Part shown: positions 8,131 to 16,157 of the stretch, piece by piece
Position numbering within the stretch: the stretch's first letter is position 1
Layout: each line of letters begins with the position of its first letter
From: Flavobacterium cauense R2A-7
Lineage (GTDB): Bacteria; Bacteroidota; Bacteroidia; Flavobacteriales; Flavobacteriaceae
DNA: 64,000 bases
NCBI RefSeq assembly: GCF_000498475.1
Contig: NZ_AVBI01000012.1
Coordinates: 248,001 to 312,000, forward strand
Direction of reading: 5' to 3'
Program-made: the position numbers and the translations under genes
Notes under the pieces: model-generated
Told to the model about the DNA's origin: nothing
What the model saw: only the letters and a program-made list of their open reading frames with translations
The model's database searches: none

Positions 8131-9441
8131 TTATTTTGTTAGAAATTGTTGGTATTGTTGGGTGAAGTTGTATTCGAAAACGGCTTGCAGATACTCGAGT
8201 TCTTTTTGAGCTACTTGGGTTTCCGACTGCAATACATCGGTGGTTTTTTCAAGACCTTGTGTGAATCGGTTTTTGCGGATTCTTTGCGCTTCCTGCGATT
8301 GTTCGAAAGCCAGTTTGGAAAGGTTTACTTTGTTTTCGGCGTCCAGTAACTGACGGTTGGTTTTGTTAAGTTCCAGCTGACTTTGTGCCTTATATTGTTT
8401 CACATCCAATTCGGATTTCTGGAAATCGGCTTTGGCTTTCTGAAGTTTTCCAACAGATTTGTACCCATCGAATAAAGACCATGATAACTGAGCCCCTACA
8501 GTATAACCGTTGGCAGCCGTTCCGAAAATTTTAGTATCGTACAACTCATATGATCCGAAAGCATTTAAACGCGGCAGGAAACTCATTTTTCCCGACTGCA
8601 TCATTTTACGGTAGGCTTCACTTGATTTGTTCATCGCCTGAAAGTCTTTTCGGTTGTCTGACAATGTTGCCGCTACTGAAGTCACCGCAATCGTATTTTC
8701 CAAAGCTTCTTCCGGTTGGTATACTTTTCCGGTCATGTCTTCCTGAAGCAGAAAGGCTAAATAATCGGAAGCATTCTGCACATTGCTTTTGGCATATTGC
8801 AGTTGGTTTTTCACTTCATTAACACGTACCTGAACGGACAATACATCGGTTTTTTGGAGATACCCTTGTTTGAAATTATTTTCCACGTATTTAAGAGTTG
8901 CTTCGGAAGTTGTGTTTGCTTTTTCCAAAACGGTTACCGCTTTATACGCCAATTGCAACTGCATAAACGCTTTGTTCAATTCCAATTGAAGGTATTCTTT
9001 GGAACGTTCGGTTTGCAACTGATAGGCTTCCATTTTCGCTTTAGCGGCTTGTCTTCCGTAAAAACCATCCGCATTGATTAGCGGTTGCAACACTTCTATT
9101 TTGGTCGCATAATTTCGGGTTTGATTCGGATTGTTCAGTAACGCGGGATTAAAGTCGGCTCCCGTTAAAATCTCCTGATTCAGTTTCGAACCGAATGCCA
9201 TTAAAGGATTGGTCGTGGTCATGGCCGTATGCGAAGCCGAAATACTCGGTAAAAAAAGTGAGTTCGATTGGCGGTAATCGGCCTGAGCGGATTTGAATTC
9301 CTGATTGGCGATTTTGAGTTGTAAGTTCTTTTCAGAAGCTTTTTGCCACAAATCGTTTTTGGAGATACGCAGTGTATCCTGAGCCATCATCACTTGCGTA
9401 AAAACAAGAAATCCTAAAATTTTATATTTCATAGCTGTCAT
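8131..9441 (-). CDS. TolC family outer-membrane efflux channel
   Basis: The protein has 436 residues from the first ATG, but the signal peptide MKYKILGFLVFTQVMMAQ suggests translation from the fourth residue (start at 9432). Two repeated coiled-coil/beta segments have the usual TolC pattern: an N-terminal repeat with AKMEAYQLQTERSKEYLQLE and a C-terminal repeat with YTVGAQLSWSLFDGYKSVGK. It is the first gene of the efflux operon. A -7 promoter box and a palindrome lie directly upstream. Confidence 0.93.
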   Translation of the reverse strand: MTAMKYKILGFLVFTQVMMAQDTLRISKNDLWQKASEKNLQLKIANQEFKSAQADYRQSNSLFLPSISASHTAMTTTNPLMAFGSKLNQEILTGADFNPALLNNPNQTRNYATKIEVLQPLINADGFYGRQAAKAKMEAYQLQTERSKEYLQLELNKAFMQLQLAYKAVTVLEKANTTSEATLKYVENNFKQGYLQKTDVLSVQVRVNEVKNQLQYAKSNVQNASDYLAFLLQEDMTGKVYQPEEALENTIAVTSVAATLSDNRKDFQAMNKSSEAYRKMMQSGKMSFLPRLNAFGSYELYDTKIFGTAANGYTVGAQLSWSLFDGYKSVGKLQKAKADFQKSELDVKQYKAQSQLELNKTNRQLLDAENKVNLSKLAFEQSQEAQRIRKNRFTQGLEKTTDVLQSETQVAQKELEYLQAVFEYNFTQQYQQFLTK

Positions 9442-9461
9442 ATTGTTTCATTATTGTGAAG

Positions 9462-9469
9462 CAAATGTA
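9462..9469 (-). promoter_or_regulatory. putative -7 box of the efflux operon
   Basis: Minus-strand TACATTTG matches TAnnTTTG and lies 20 bases before the first possible tolC start. No good TTTG is found 19 bases further upstream, so an activator or weak promoter is possible. Confidence 0.45.
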
Positions 9470-9491
9470 TGACGGGTAAAAAGTATAGTCA

Positions 9492-9505
9492 GTAACAAGT
9501 GTTAC
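9492..9505. promoter_or_regulatory. perfect palindrome upstream of efflux operon (putative operator)
   Basis: GTAACA-AG-TGTTAC is a perfect 6-2-6 inverted repeat, 22 bases upstream of the putative -7 box, i.e. over the -33 region. RND operons of this phylum are often controlled by TetR- or AraC-type repressors binding such sites. No regulator gene lies next to it here, so one would have to act in trans. Confidence 0.4.
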
Positions 9506-9697
9506 ACTCCTCATACATCCATCAAACACTAAAATGACCGGGACAAAAATTATGGAATACTCGCAATTAGCAGGATTGAATATAAAGAGATTCAGGAATG
9601 AAATCGCTTTCTATACTATTACATATTAAAGTTAAGAAAAATCTTTACACAACTCACATAACACTATAAATCAGATTTTTATAAGCTACCACAAAAC
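9506..9697. other. intergenic region, no gene seen
   Basis: This is the AT-rich gap between the efflux operon start and the end of the kelch-like gene. A 31-codon frame from ATG at about 9534 has no recognisable features. No RNA gene or repeat was seen apart from the terminator at its end. Confidence 0.4.
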
Positions 9698-9725
9698 AAA
9701 AGACACCTAAAATAAGGTGCCTTTT
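9698..9725 (-). terminator. terminator of the kelch-like gene
   Basis: AAAAG-A-CACCT / AGGTG-C-CTTTT stem with one mismatch and a 6-base loop, 24 bases past the stop of the T9SS-exported protein gene. A-rich sequence on the left gives the T-run on the minus strand. Confidence 0.65.
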
Positions 9726-9748
9726 ACTGATGATTATTTTTAAAAATT

Positions 9749-11350
9749 TCACTTTCGTATTACCTTACGGGAAACGAAATACTTTTTGTCAAAAACAAAC
9801 GTGATAATTACCACATCAGTCTTAGCTTTGGCTAAACCGAAACTCATGGTATTCAAGCCAATATTGGTCCCGACAATTTCACCATTTTCAATAATCTTAC
9901 CGTCTAAAGAAGAAACCAAATAGTCCAAAGACACTTCTTTGGTCAGTTTGAACGTCACATTAACGTCATCTGAAGTGGTCGGATTTGGCGAAACCGTGAA
10001 TGAATATGGATTTGAACCGTCAATTTCCGCAACACTCAAAGCCGGGTTTTTGATTAATTTAACCTCATAAACCGTAGGATCGGCACTCGTTAAGTTCACC
10101 TGATTGTCTGTAAAGGCCGATTTGGAAGAACTTTGGATCCCGCCGTAAAGATGTCCGATTACAAACTCATCTGCTGTAATCTCACTGAGCTTAATCACTT
10201 CGTTGGAATAATGAGGCAAGTTGGTATTCAGAATAAACTCGGCGCCCGATCCTTTCAGACTTGGCATTTCAACAGGCAACTGGTATTCGGTTAAAGTCCC
10301 GTCTGCCGAGCGCGTAGTCCTGCTTATCGTTTTTACAAACGGGACAGTGTCATCCTGCAGTAAAGTTCCGTTCTGATAATAATACTGACTCATGCCTCCG
10401 AAAAACAAATTATGCATTCGGTTTTCGGTTTGATCGTACAAACAGGCTTTCCCACTGTGATAATTACTCAGAAACTGATTGAATTGTGTTTGAGGATAGT
10501 AGCCTCCGCTCTTAATATCCACAGGGTATAAAAAAGGTAAATCGGCACTGATCTGAAAAACGCCGGATGAAATGGTGTATCCCAATTCGCCGTCCGGAAA
10601 CACCTGGGGCAAAAGATTGTAATCCCGACGATGCAAATGAACCGCATCCGTAATCTCCTGATAATTGGCATAACTTAACTGAGTTCCTGAGTTATTAATA
10701 GTGAATTTCCGAATCTGATTGGAATAGGTCTGTGTAAATGTTGGGTTGCCCATCGGATTGTATCTTCCGTCGAAACGGTGTCCGCCTACCAGATAAAAGG
10801 TCCCATCGATTTTTGCCAATTGCCCGCCCGTTATGGCGAAAACATCATTGGAAATCTGCTTGAAATAGGATGTGATGGGTGTGCCGGCTATGATGGCATT
10901 AATCAGACCGGGAACATTAACCGAAGTCAGATTAGTAAAGGTTTTATGGTCATTTGCCGTAACGGAAAAAGCATACCCACCGATAATGTACAAAGCATCT
11001 CCATCCTGATGAAAATTCATGTTAGTGGATTGCAATTGTTCCTTGATTCCCGTAGGCAAAGAGTTTAAAGAGGCCGACCACGATTGTTGCGTCGCAATAT
11101 CAACCACATAAATGTCGGTATTGTTTTGAGCACCCGGAAAGGCGTTAAAAGGCTGGCGTGCGTGAATTCCGTCTTTTCTTCCACCGATAATCAGCCATTT
11201 TCCGTTCGATTGGGCAAAGGCATACGAATGCAATCCCGGCAAACCGGAAACCGTTACCGGTGTAAGCACCACATCATAAGCAAAGGTATTTTGAGCTAAT
11301 GCGGAATGAGTTACAAACAGCAGCAGCATTATGTAAATATAGTTCTTCAT
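9749..11350 (-). CDS. secreted kelch-like protein with T9SS C-terminal sorting domain
   Basis: The 533-residue protein has a Sec signal peptide (MKNYIYIMLLLFVTHSALAQ), then blade-like segments with Kelch-type phrases such as WLIIGGRKDG, ALYIIGGYAF and FYLVGGHRFDG. The last 80 residues or so form a type A T9SS sorting domain, with SPNPTTSDD, LDGKIIENGE and a basic end (FVSRKVIRK). It should therefore be exported by the type IX system and attached to or released from the surface. The start follows the upstream small gene by 7 bases, suggesting co-translation. The ligand is unknown. Confidence 0.82.
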   Translation of the reverse strand: MKNYIYIMLLLFVTHSALAQNTFAYDVVLTPVTVSGLPGLHSYAFAQSNGKWLIIGGRKDGIHARQPFNAFPGAQNNTDIYVVDIATQQSWSASLNSLPTGIKEQLQSTNMNFHQDGDALYIIGGYAFSVTANDHKTFTNLTSVNVPGLINAIIAGTPITSYFKQISNDVFAITGGQLAKIDGTFYLVGGHRFDGRYNPMGNPTFTQTYSNQIRKFTINNSGTQLSYANYQEITDAVHLHRRDYNLLPQVFPDGELGYTISSGVFQISADLPFLYPVDIKSGGYYPQTQFNQFLSNYHSGKACLYDQTENRMHNLFFGGMSQYYYQNGTLLQDDTVPFVKTISRTTRSADGTLTEYQLPVEMPSLKGSGAEFILNTNLPHYSNEVIKLSEITADEFVIGHLYGGIQSSSKSAFTDNQVNLTSADPTVYEVKLIKNPALSVAEIDGSNPYSFTVSPNPTTSDDVNVTFKLTKEVSLDYLVSSLDGKIIENGEIVGTNIGLNTMSFGLAKAKTDVVIITFVFDKKYFVSRKVIRK

Positions 11351-11357
11351 CTGTTTT

Positions 11358-11711
11358 TTAATTTAATTCACTTTGAACAAAACGGTCTGCCACTTCCGGT
11401 TTAACAGTTGCGGTGTCATCAAGAACCGATTCCGATGCTGATTCCTGATTCGTGGCTTTTTCAACACCGATACGGGAAGGAGTCACAATATTTTGAATTG
11501 TTTCGTCATTTTCTAAACCGGCTCCCGAACAATCATGACAACGAACGCAACTTTCGGATGCTACCGCGTAATTGGTTTGAGAATGTGCCAATGCGAAAGG
11601 CATTTCTTTTTCTAAAGAATATTTTGAAGATTGGATTGTGGCGGACTGGTTTCCCAAACATAAAAATGCCAAACCAAACAACATTACTGAAATTGATAGT
11701 ATAGACTTCAT
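11358..11711 (-). CDS. small exported protein with a CxxCH motif
   Basis: The frame is open from 11765, but the hydrophobic signal peptide begins at MKSILSISVMLFGLAFLCLG, so 11711 is the likely start (117 residues). After the signal lies SESCVRCHDCSG, which contains a c-type haem attachment signature (CVRCH) plus a further Cys. The C-terminal half is acidic and Ser/Thr/Glu-rich with no domain recognised. The protein is very short for a cytochrome c and lacks an obvious distal Met. It could instead bind metal. It is 7 bases upstream of the kelch-like gene and probably works with it. Confidence 0.6.
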   Translation of the reverse strand: MKSILSISVMLFGLAFLCLGNQSATIQSSKYSLEKEMPFALAHSQTNYAVASESCVRCHDCSGAGLENDETIQNIVTPSRIGVEKATNQESASESVLDDTATVKPEVADRFVQSELN

Positions 11712-11787
11712 AATTAGGTATAAATAAGCATGTCCGAAACTGAATAAAACAGTAACCGACATCATTAATAATAATTGAAAATTTAAT

Positions 11788-12123
11788 TTATAACAAAGAT
11801 GAAGCTTTGGGAGGATGCCATATGGTATTCTGATATTTATGGATAAATATCTTCTCGTAATGGGACTGGTTTTTTCCGATGGCGGCTTCCAGAATAAAAG
11901 GCCCCGGAGACAACCGTAATTCGCTCACAAACTGTAACGGACTGAAATTTAAACTGGTTATGAATTTACTTTTTTCACAACCTTCTGGGAAAATACTTTT
12001 TTGAGATTTTTTTTCACAGGAAAGTGCTTTTGACCCAATATGATGCAACTTAACAGACCGCACTGAAGGCAACGCCGTCAGCACAACCAAATAAGAGCAT
12101 AGTATGTAGACCAAAAATTTCAT
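11788..12123 (-). CDS. small exported protein, paralogue of the 12.6 kb gene
   Basis: The 111-residue protein has an N-terminal hydrophobic signal (MKFLVYILCSYLVVLTALPS), two Cys residues spaced in the middle (ALSCEKK, PEGCEKS), an LNFSPLQF segment and a conserved end, YEKIFIHKYQNTIWHPP. The gene at 12631 shares the start MKFL, PEGC-K, the LNF/INF-QF segment and the YEK-FI-KY-NT-WHPP ending. Small proteins ending in W(H/Q)PP are common beside metal-efflux or TonB genes in Bacteroidota, but no function is established. This copy has fewer Cys than its paralogue. Confidence 0.65.
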   Translation of the reverse strand: MKFLVYILCSYLVVLTALPSVRSVKLHHIGSKALSCEKKSQKSIFPEGCEKSKFITSLNFSPLQFVSELRLSPGPFILEAAIGKNQSHYEKIFIHKYQNTIWHPPKASSLL

Positions 12124-12322
12124 TGTTCGAATATTATATAAATTTTAATATACTTTACACCAACACATTAGAATTATTCAAAATAATGACACTATAGTCA
12201 TCTTTAAATGATTTTTCTCTAAAACCGTAAACTCAATTTCCAAACCGAAGTTACAATTTTGGGAAAAATATAAATTTAAAAACAGTGTTCTGTAACTTTA
12301 GTTACAAAGTAAAAATAAAAAA

Positions 12323-12346
12323 ACGCCCCGATTTCTCGAGGCGTCT
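12323..12346 (-). terminator. terminator of the Lys/Cys-rich gene
   Basis: ACGCC-C-CGA / TCG-A-GGCGT stem with one mismatch and a TTTC loop. The A-run to its left becomes a T-run on the minus strand. Confidence 0.7.
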
Positions 12347-12365
12347 TATGGATAATCTTAAAGAA

Positions 12366-12560
12366 TTATGCTTTTTTAGCAGCACAACAAGCTTTTTTTT
12401 CACCTGATGCACATTCTTTCTTTTCACCTTCTTTGTGACAAGCTTCTTTTTTAGTAGTTGCCTCTTTTTTAGCAGGACCTGCTTGTTTTTTCTCTTGAGC
12501 ATTAACGTTCATTGATACTGTAAATAATGCTACTGCTAAAATTGCTACGATATTTTTCAT
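12366..12560 (-). CDS. small exported Lys/Cys-rich protein (possible metal binding)
   Basis: The 64-residue protein has a signal peptide (MKNIVAILAVALFTVSMNVNAQ) and a mature part of about 42 residues composed mostly of Lys, Ala, Glu and Cys, ending GEKKACCAAKKA. The Cys residues sit in KKEACHKEG, KKECASG and ACCAA. Similar short CC-containing, Lys-rich exported peptides are frequent in flavobacteria and are usually left uncharacterised. Thiol or metal buffering outside the inner membrane is a reasonable guess. It lies between two Cys-containing paralogues and has its own terminator. Confidence 0.7.
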   Translation of the reverse strand: MKNIVAILAVALFTVSMNVNAQEKKQAGPAKKEATTKKEACHKEGEKKECASGEKKACCAAKKA

Positions 12561-12630
12561 TTTGATATATTTTAAAAATTATTTATTGTTTGTTTGTTTT
12601 TTAAATTCTGATTTGATTGATGATGCCGAA

Positions 12631-12966
12631 TTACGAAATCCTTTCCGGAGGATGCCAGAAGGTATTGTAATACTTTGGTATAAACGTTTTTTCGTAAGTT
12701 AACTGTTCTTGTTTTTCAACTTCAAATGAAACCGGGATAGAAATATTCTGAATTTGCTGTACGATAAACTGTCCGGCAGTAAAATTAATATTCAAAACAC
12801 ATTTCTCTTTCTGACAGCCTTCCGGCATATCATCACCCTGACAACATCCGCGTTTTTCGGTCATAGCCATACAACTTTCTGAGAAATGCGACTTTGCCAC
12901 ACGCAAAGTTTGGGCACCAATCAGCAGTACAAAATAAAACGTTAGTATTGTTGTCAAAAATTTCAT
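12631..12966 (-). CDS. small exported Cys-rich protein, paralogue of the 11.8 kb gene
   Basis: The 111-residue protein has a signal peptide (MKFLTTILTFYFVLLIGAQT) and a central Cys cluster: SESCMAM, RGCCQGDD, PEGCQKEKC. It ends with YEKTFIPKYYNTFWHPPE. The layout equals that of the 11788 gene, so the two are paralogues from duplication within about 0.5 kb. The Met/Cys/His-rich middle (SCMAMTEKRGCC) suggests soft-metal binding, an inference only. A TACATTTG box lies 5 bases upstream of the start. Confidence 0.65.
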   Translation of the reverse strand: MKFLTTILTFYFVLLIGAQTLRVAKSHFSESCMAMTEKRGCCQGDDMPEGCQKEKCVLNINFTAGQFIVQQIQNISIPVSFEVEKQEQLTYEKTFIPKYYNTFWHPPERIS

Positions 12967-12971
12967 TGCTT

Positions 12972-12979
12972 CAAATGTA
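12972..12979 (-). promoter_or_regulatory. putative -7 box, near-leaderless
   Basis: Minus-strand TACATTTG matches TAnnTTTG and ends 5 bases before the ATG of the Cys-rich gene, so a transcript from here would have almost no leader. No -33 box is evident. Confidence 0.3.
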
Positions 12980-13030
12980 GAAAAAAAAATGAATTATGAT
13001 AATTTTTGCTAACTTAATATTTTATTAAAA

Positions 13031-14716
13031 TTAAAACTGAAAATAAATAAAAGGTTGCGGTCCGGCCGAAGCAGTGGCATAGACCAGCCAATATACCAAT
13101 CCGAGTAAAATTGCCTTTACGATAATCGGCATGGCTTTGAATACGGATTGCATTGCAGTAACCATTTTCTCCGGCAGGTAATGCCAAACAAAACCAATTG
13201 CCATCAGTAAAAATACATTTTTATAGCCTTGCGCGATGACCATCCATTGTTCCCAATCAAAAGTTACTTTTCCGATATTGTTGATTAATTCCAAAGCGAT
13301 GGCAAAATCTTTCGCGCGGAAGAAAATCCAACAGAAGGTAACGAAATGAAACGTTATCAGCACTGAAATCACCAACCAAACGTATCCGAAAAACGATTTC
13401 TTATCGTCTTTTTTGGAAGGAAAAAACTCCATGATGATTTTATGAACTGCCAATCCCATTCCGTGCAAAGCCCCCCAAATGATGAAACGCAAACTCGCCC
13501 CATGCCATAATCCGCCCAACAACATCGTGGTCATCAAGTTAACATTGGTAAACATGGTACGTTCTTTTTCTTTCGACAACAAGAACGTTAAGGCAAAAAC
13601 AACAGTTGCTCCTATCGCGATAAACAGCGGAACATTACTGGTGGGTGCATACGTAATACCCCAAACAATCAATCCGAAGAAGAACAAAGCAGGGAATAAA
13701 AATCCGGCGAAAGTCCCGTTACGGTTTCCTCCTACTGAGATGTATAAAAAGTCTTTTAACCAGGTTGACAACGAAATGTGCCATCTTCTCCAGAATTCGG
13801 TAATCGAAGCCGACTGATAAGGCGTTCGGAAATTCGTTGGTAACTTGAAACCTAACAAAAGGGCAACTCCAATCGCCATATCCGAATAACCGGAAAAATC
13901 ACAGTAAATCTGAATGGCATAACCGTACGAAGCCATCAGATTTTCAAAAGCCGTATAAGCGGAAGGCGCATCAAAAACACGATCCACGAAGTTGATGGAA
14001 ATATAATCGGAGATAATCGTTTTCTTAATCAATCCGCCAATAATCAACAGAAACGCGCGATTGATATCGTCTTTGGTTACGTTTAATTTCTGGTAAATCT
14101 GCGGCAGGAAATCTTTGGCACGAACAATCGGACCGGCCACCAACTGCGGGAAAAACGAAACAAAAAACAGGTAATCCACGTAGCTTTTCGTTGGCTCAAT
14201 TTCCTTACGATAGATTTCAATGATGTAACTTATCGACTGAAAAGTATAAAACGAAATCCCTACCGGAAGGATGATTTTCTGAAATTCGAAATGCCCGTCG
14301 GAAACCGAATTATAAGTATCAATGATAAAATTCGTATACTTGAAATAGCCCAAAAAACCTAAGTTCAACACGACACTGAATGCCAAACATAGTTTTTTGT
14401 TCAAAACACTTTGCGTACGATGCACCAAATTCCCTAAGTTATAATCGACAACCGAAGAACCCAGCAACAGTAAAAAGAAAATACCGCTCGATTTGTAATA
14501 GAAAAACAACGAGAAGATAATTACATAAACCAATCTCGGGTAAAAGGTATTTTTAAGTGCAATATAAATACTGTAGAACACCAAAAACAGTCCCAAAAAC
14601 AAACCGGTATTGAATAAAATCGGTTCTTTCGGGTTGTAAACAAACCAGCTTTGTACTGTTTCAGGAGTTATAGTTGTAAAAAGTGAGGCTATATTTTGGG
14701 TAAACCAATCCTGCAT
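13031..14716 (-). CDS. MBOAT family O-acyltransferase (AlgI-like)
   Basis: The 561-residue polytopic membrane protein resembles AlgI, DltB and PatA, which move acetyl groups across the inner membrane for O-acetylation of cell-surface polymers. MBOAT hallmarks are FCDFSGYSD-type text (IYCDFSGYSDMAIG), the NFRTPYQSASITEFWRRWHI block and the catalytic His in GGLWHGAS. It directly follows an SGNH protein gene (1-base gap) that itself overlaps a second SGNH gene, matching the AlgI plus AlgJ/AlgX logic in which periplasmic SGNH proteins accept the acetyl group. The acetylated polymer is unknown. Confidence 0.92.
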   Translation of the reverse strand: MQDWFTQNIASLFTTITPETVQSWFVYNPKEPILFNTGLFLGLFLVFYSIYIALKNTFYPRLVYVIIFSLFFYYKSSGIFFLLLLGSSVVDYNLGNLVHRTQSVLNKKLCLAFSVVLNLGFLGYFKYTNFIIDTYNSVSDGHFEFQKIILPVGISFYTFQSISYIIEIYRKEIEPTKSYVDYLFFVSFFPQLVAGPIVRAKDFLPQIYQKLNVTKDDINRAFLLIIGGLIKKTIISDYISINFVDRVFDAPSAYTAFENLMASYGYAIQIYCDFSGYSDMAIGVALLLGFKLPTNFRTPYQSASITEFWRRWHISLSTWLKDFLYISVGGNRNGTFAGFLFPALFFFGLIVWGITYAPTSNVPLFIAIGATVVFALTFLLSKEKERTMFTNVNLMTTMLLGGLWHGASLRFIIWGALHGMGLAVHKIIMEFFPSKKDDKKSFFGYVWLVISVLITFHFVTFCWIFFRAKDFAIALELINNIGKVTFDWEQWMVIAQGYKNVFLLMAIGFVWHYLPEKMVTAMQSVFKAMPIIVKAILLGLVYWLVYATASAGPQPFIYFQF

Positions 14717-14717
14717 A

Positions 14718-16157
14718 TTAATTTTTCTTTATGGCTTTAAAATTTTCGTAAGCATTCAGCAACGCTTCGCTGAAAAGGGCACCTTGTTTTTCGTAACCGG
14801 CTTTGGAATAATGTACTTTATCACCCGACATCAGTCCTTGACGGTAATTTCTGTTCACGCCGTACATTCCTCCCATAATCGCAAACAAATCCCATGAAGC
14901 GTGATTTACCACCGTTGCCTGCGCATTAACATCACGGGCATACGCATCGGCAAAATGGTTTAACGAACGTCGGTACAACAACGAAGGCGGTGTCGACATC
15001 ACTAAAACTTCTGCATTTGGATTCTTGACTTTAATGTTAGCGATAAAAGTATTGAGTTGCGTCATATAATCGGAAGACGGCATTTTGTCGAAAGTTTCAT
15101 TCGTCCCTAAAGAAACGATGACCAAATCGGCCTGTAACGCTGGTGTCTGTTCGAAAAACAATGGATATTTATTGTAATCCGAGGCTTTGGCGCCGTTCAC
15201 ACCAATGGCACTGTAGGTAACTCCGGGTGCATCGTTTTCGAAAACCAGTCCGCTCAGCGCGAAAGAATTGGCTTTTTTATTCGGAATCAGGTAAATCTTA
15301 TCCATGGCCGTTGCGGAATAGAACGAATGCGCATTGGGTTCGTCATTCAGCGAAAGCGGAATAAACTCCGAACGTTTGATACTGCGTTTCTGCATTTCAT
15401 TTGTTGGAATTTTCAGTGTTTTTCCGGCACGAATCTTATCGGATTTTAAACCGTTGGCCCGTTTTAATTCGGCAACAGAAATATTGTATTTGTCGGCAAT
15501 AATGGAAATCGCCTCCCCGTTTTTGATTTTGTGGGTGATTTTTTTCGGTACGTTGGATTCCAAAACAATGGTTTTCGAACTCGTGGCCACATCAAACATG
15601 GAAGCATTATTAGGTGTAATAATTTTTAACGTATTGAATTGATACGCGTTGTCTTTTACGTTGATTTCCACAGCAAAATCTTTCGCTTTAGTGGTTAATG
15701 AAATACCGCTTAAACCAATTGGACTGCCGTTTTTCTCTTTGGTAATTCGGTGATTGTTCCAAGATTCGTTGGAGGAATAACGGATAAAATGACTTCCGTT
15801 GGTTCGTGCCAGATTATGTGGAAAGGAAAAACCCAACCCGCCGTTTCCGAATGCATCCTGAAGTTTTTTTCGGATCACACCGGTAAACAAATCAGCCTGA
15901 ATGTGAGAATCTCCGATATGAACCACGCGGACTTTACCGGTTTTAGCCGTTTCAAGCAAGTATAATTTTTCAAAGAATTTATCCAGCGCTTTCACGTTCG
16001 CAATGGCATTTTCGCCATAACTCACTTTGGCTTCCATTCCCAGCGTATCCACTTCCACCATGGTAGAATCAACCACCTGAGCAGAAACAGAAACGGAAAA
16101 CAAAAGTCCGATTAAAGCAATGACAAATTTATTCCACATGAACACTGTCTTTAGCAA
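14718..16157 (-). CDS. exported SGNH/GDSL hydrolase-like protein with internal LysM
   Basis: The frame is 479 residues, but the signal peptide MWNKFVIALIGLLFSVSVSAQ makes residue 7 (16139) the likelier start. SGNH blocks are present: GDSHIQAD (82-89), GTNE (351-354) and DKVH (446-449). Between the first two lies a LysM motif (about 207-252, from ITHKIKNGEAISIIADKYNI to AGKTLKIP), which would bind peptidoglycan or another GlcNAc polymer. It overlaps the upstream SGNH gene and precedes the MBOAT gene by one base, so it is likely the periplasmic acetyl-transfer partner. Confidence 0.85.
   Translation of the reverse strand: MLKTVFMWNKFVIALIGLLFSVSVSAQVVDSTMVEVDTLGMEAKVSYGENAIANVKALDKFFEKLYLLETAKTGKVRVVHIGDSHIQADLFTGVIRKKLQDAFGNGGLGFSFPHNLARTNGSHFIRYSSNESWNNHRITKEKNGSPIGLSGISLTTKAKDFAVEINVKDNAYQFNTLKIITPNNASMFDVATSSKTIVLESNVPKKITHKIKNGEAISIIADKYNISVAELKRANGLKSDKIRAGKTLKIPTNEMQKRSIKRSEFIPLSLNDEPNAHSFYSATAMDKIYLIPNKKANSFALSGLVFENDAPGVTYSAIGVNGAKASDYNKYPLFFEQTPALQADLVIVSLGTNETFDKMPSSDYMTQLNTFIANIKVKNPNAEVLVMSTPPSLLYRRSLNHFADAYARDVNAQATVVNHASWDLFAIMGGMYGVNRNYRQGLMSGDKVHYSKAGYEKQGALFSEALLNAYENFKAIKKN

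Noticed and set aside
9534..9629. Possible 31-codon gene between the efflux operon and the kelch-like gene
   Set aside because: Too short, no recognised motif, no terminator of its own.
11712..11765. Upstream start of the CxxCH protein
   Set aside because: The signal peptide begins at the later Met (11711).
12302..12502. Lys/Leu-rich 66-codon frame overlapping the 12366 gene
   Set aside because: Frame-shifted reading of the Lys/Cys-rich gene; it runs through that gene's terminator and lacks a signal peptide.
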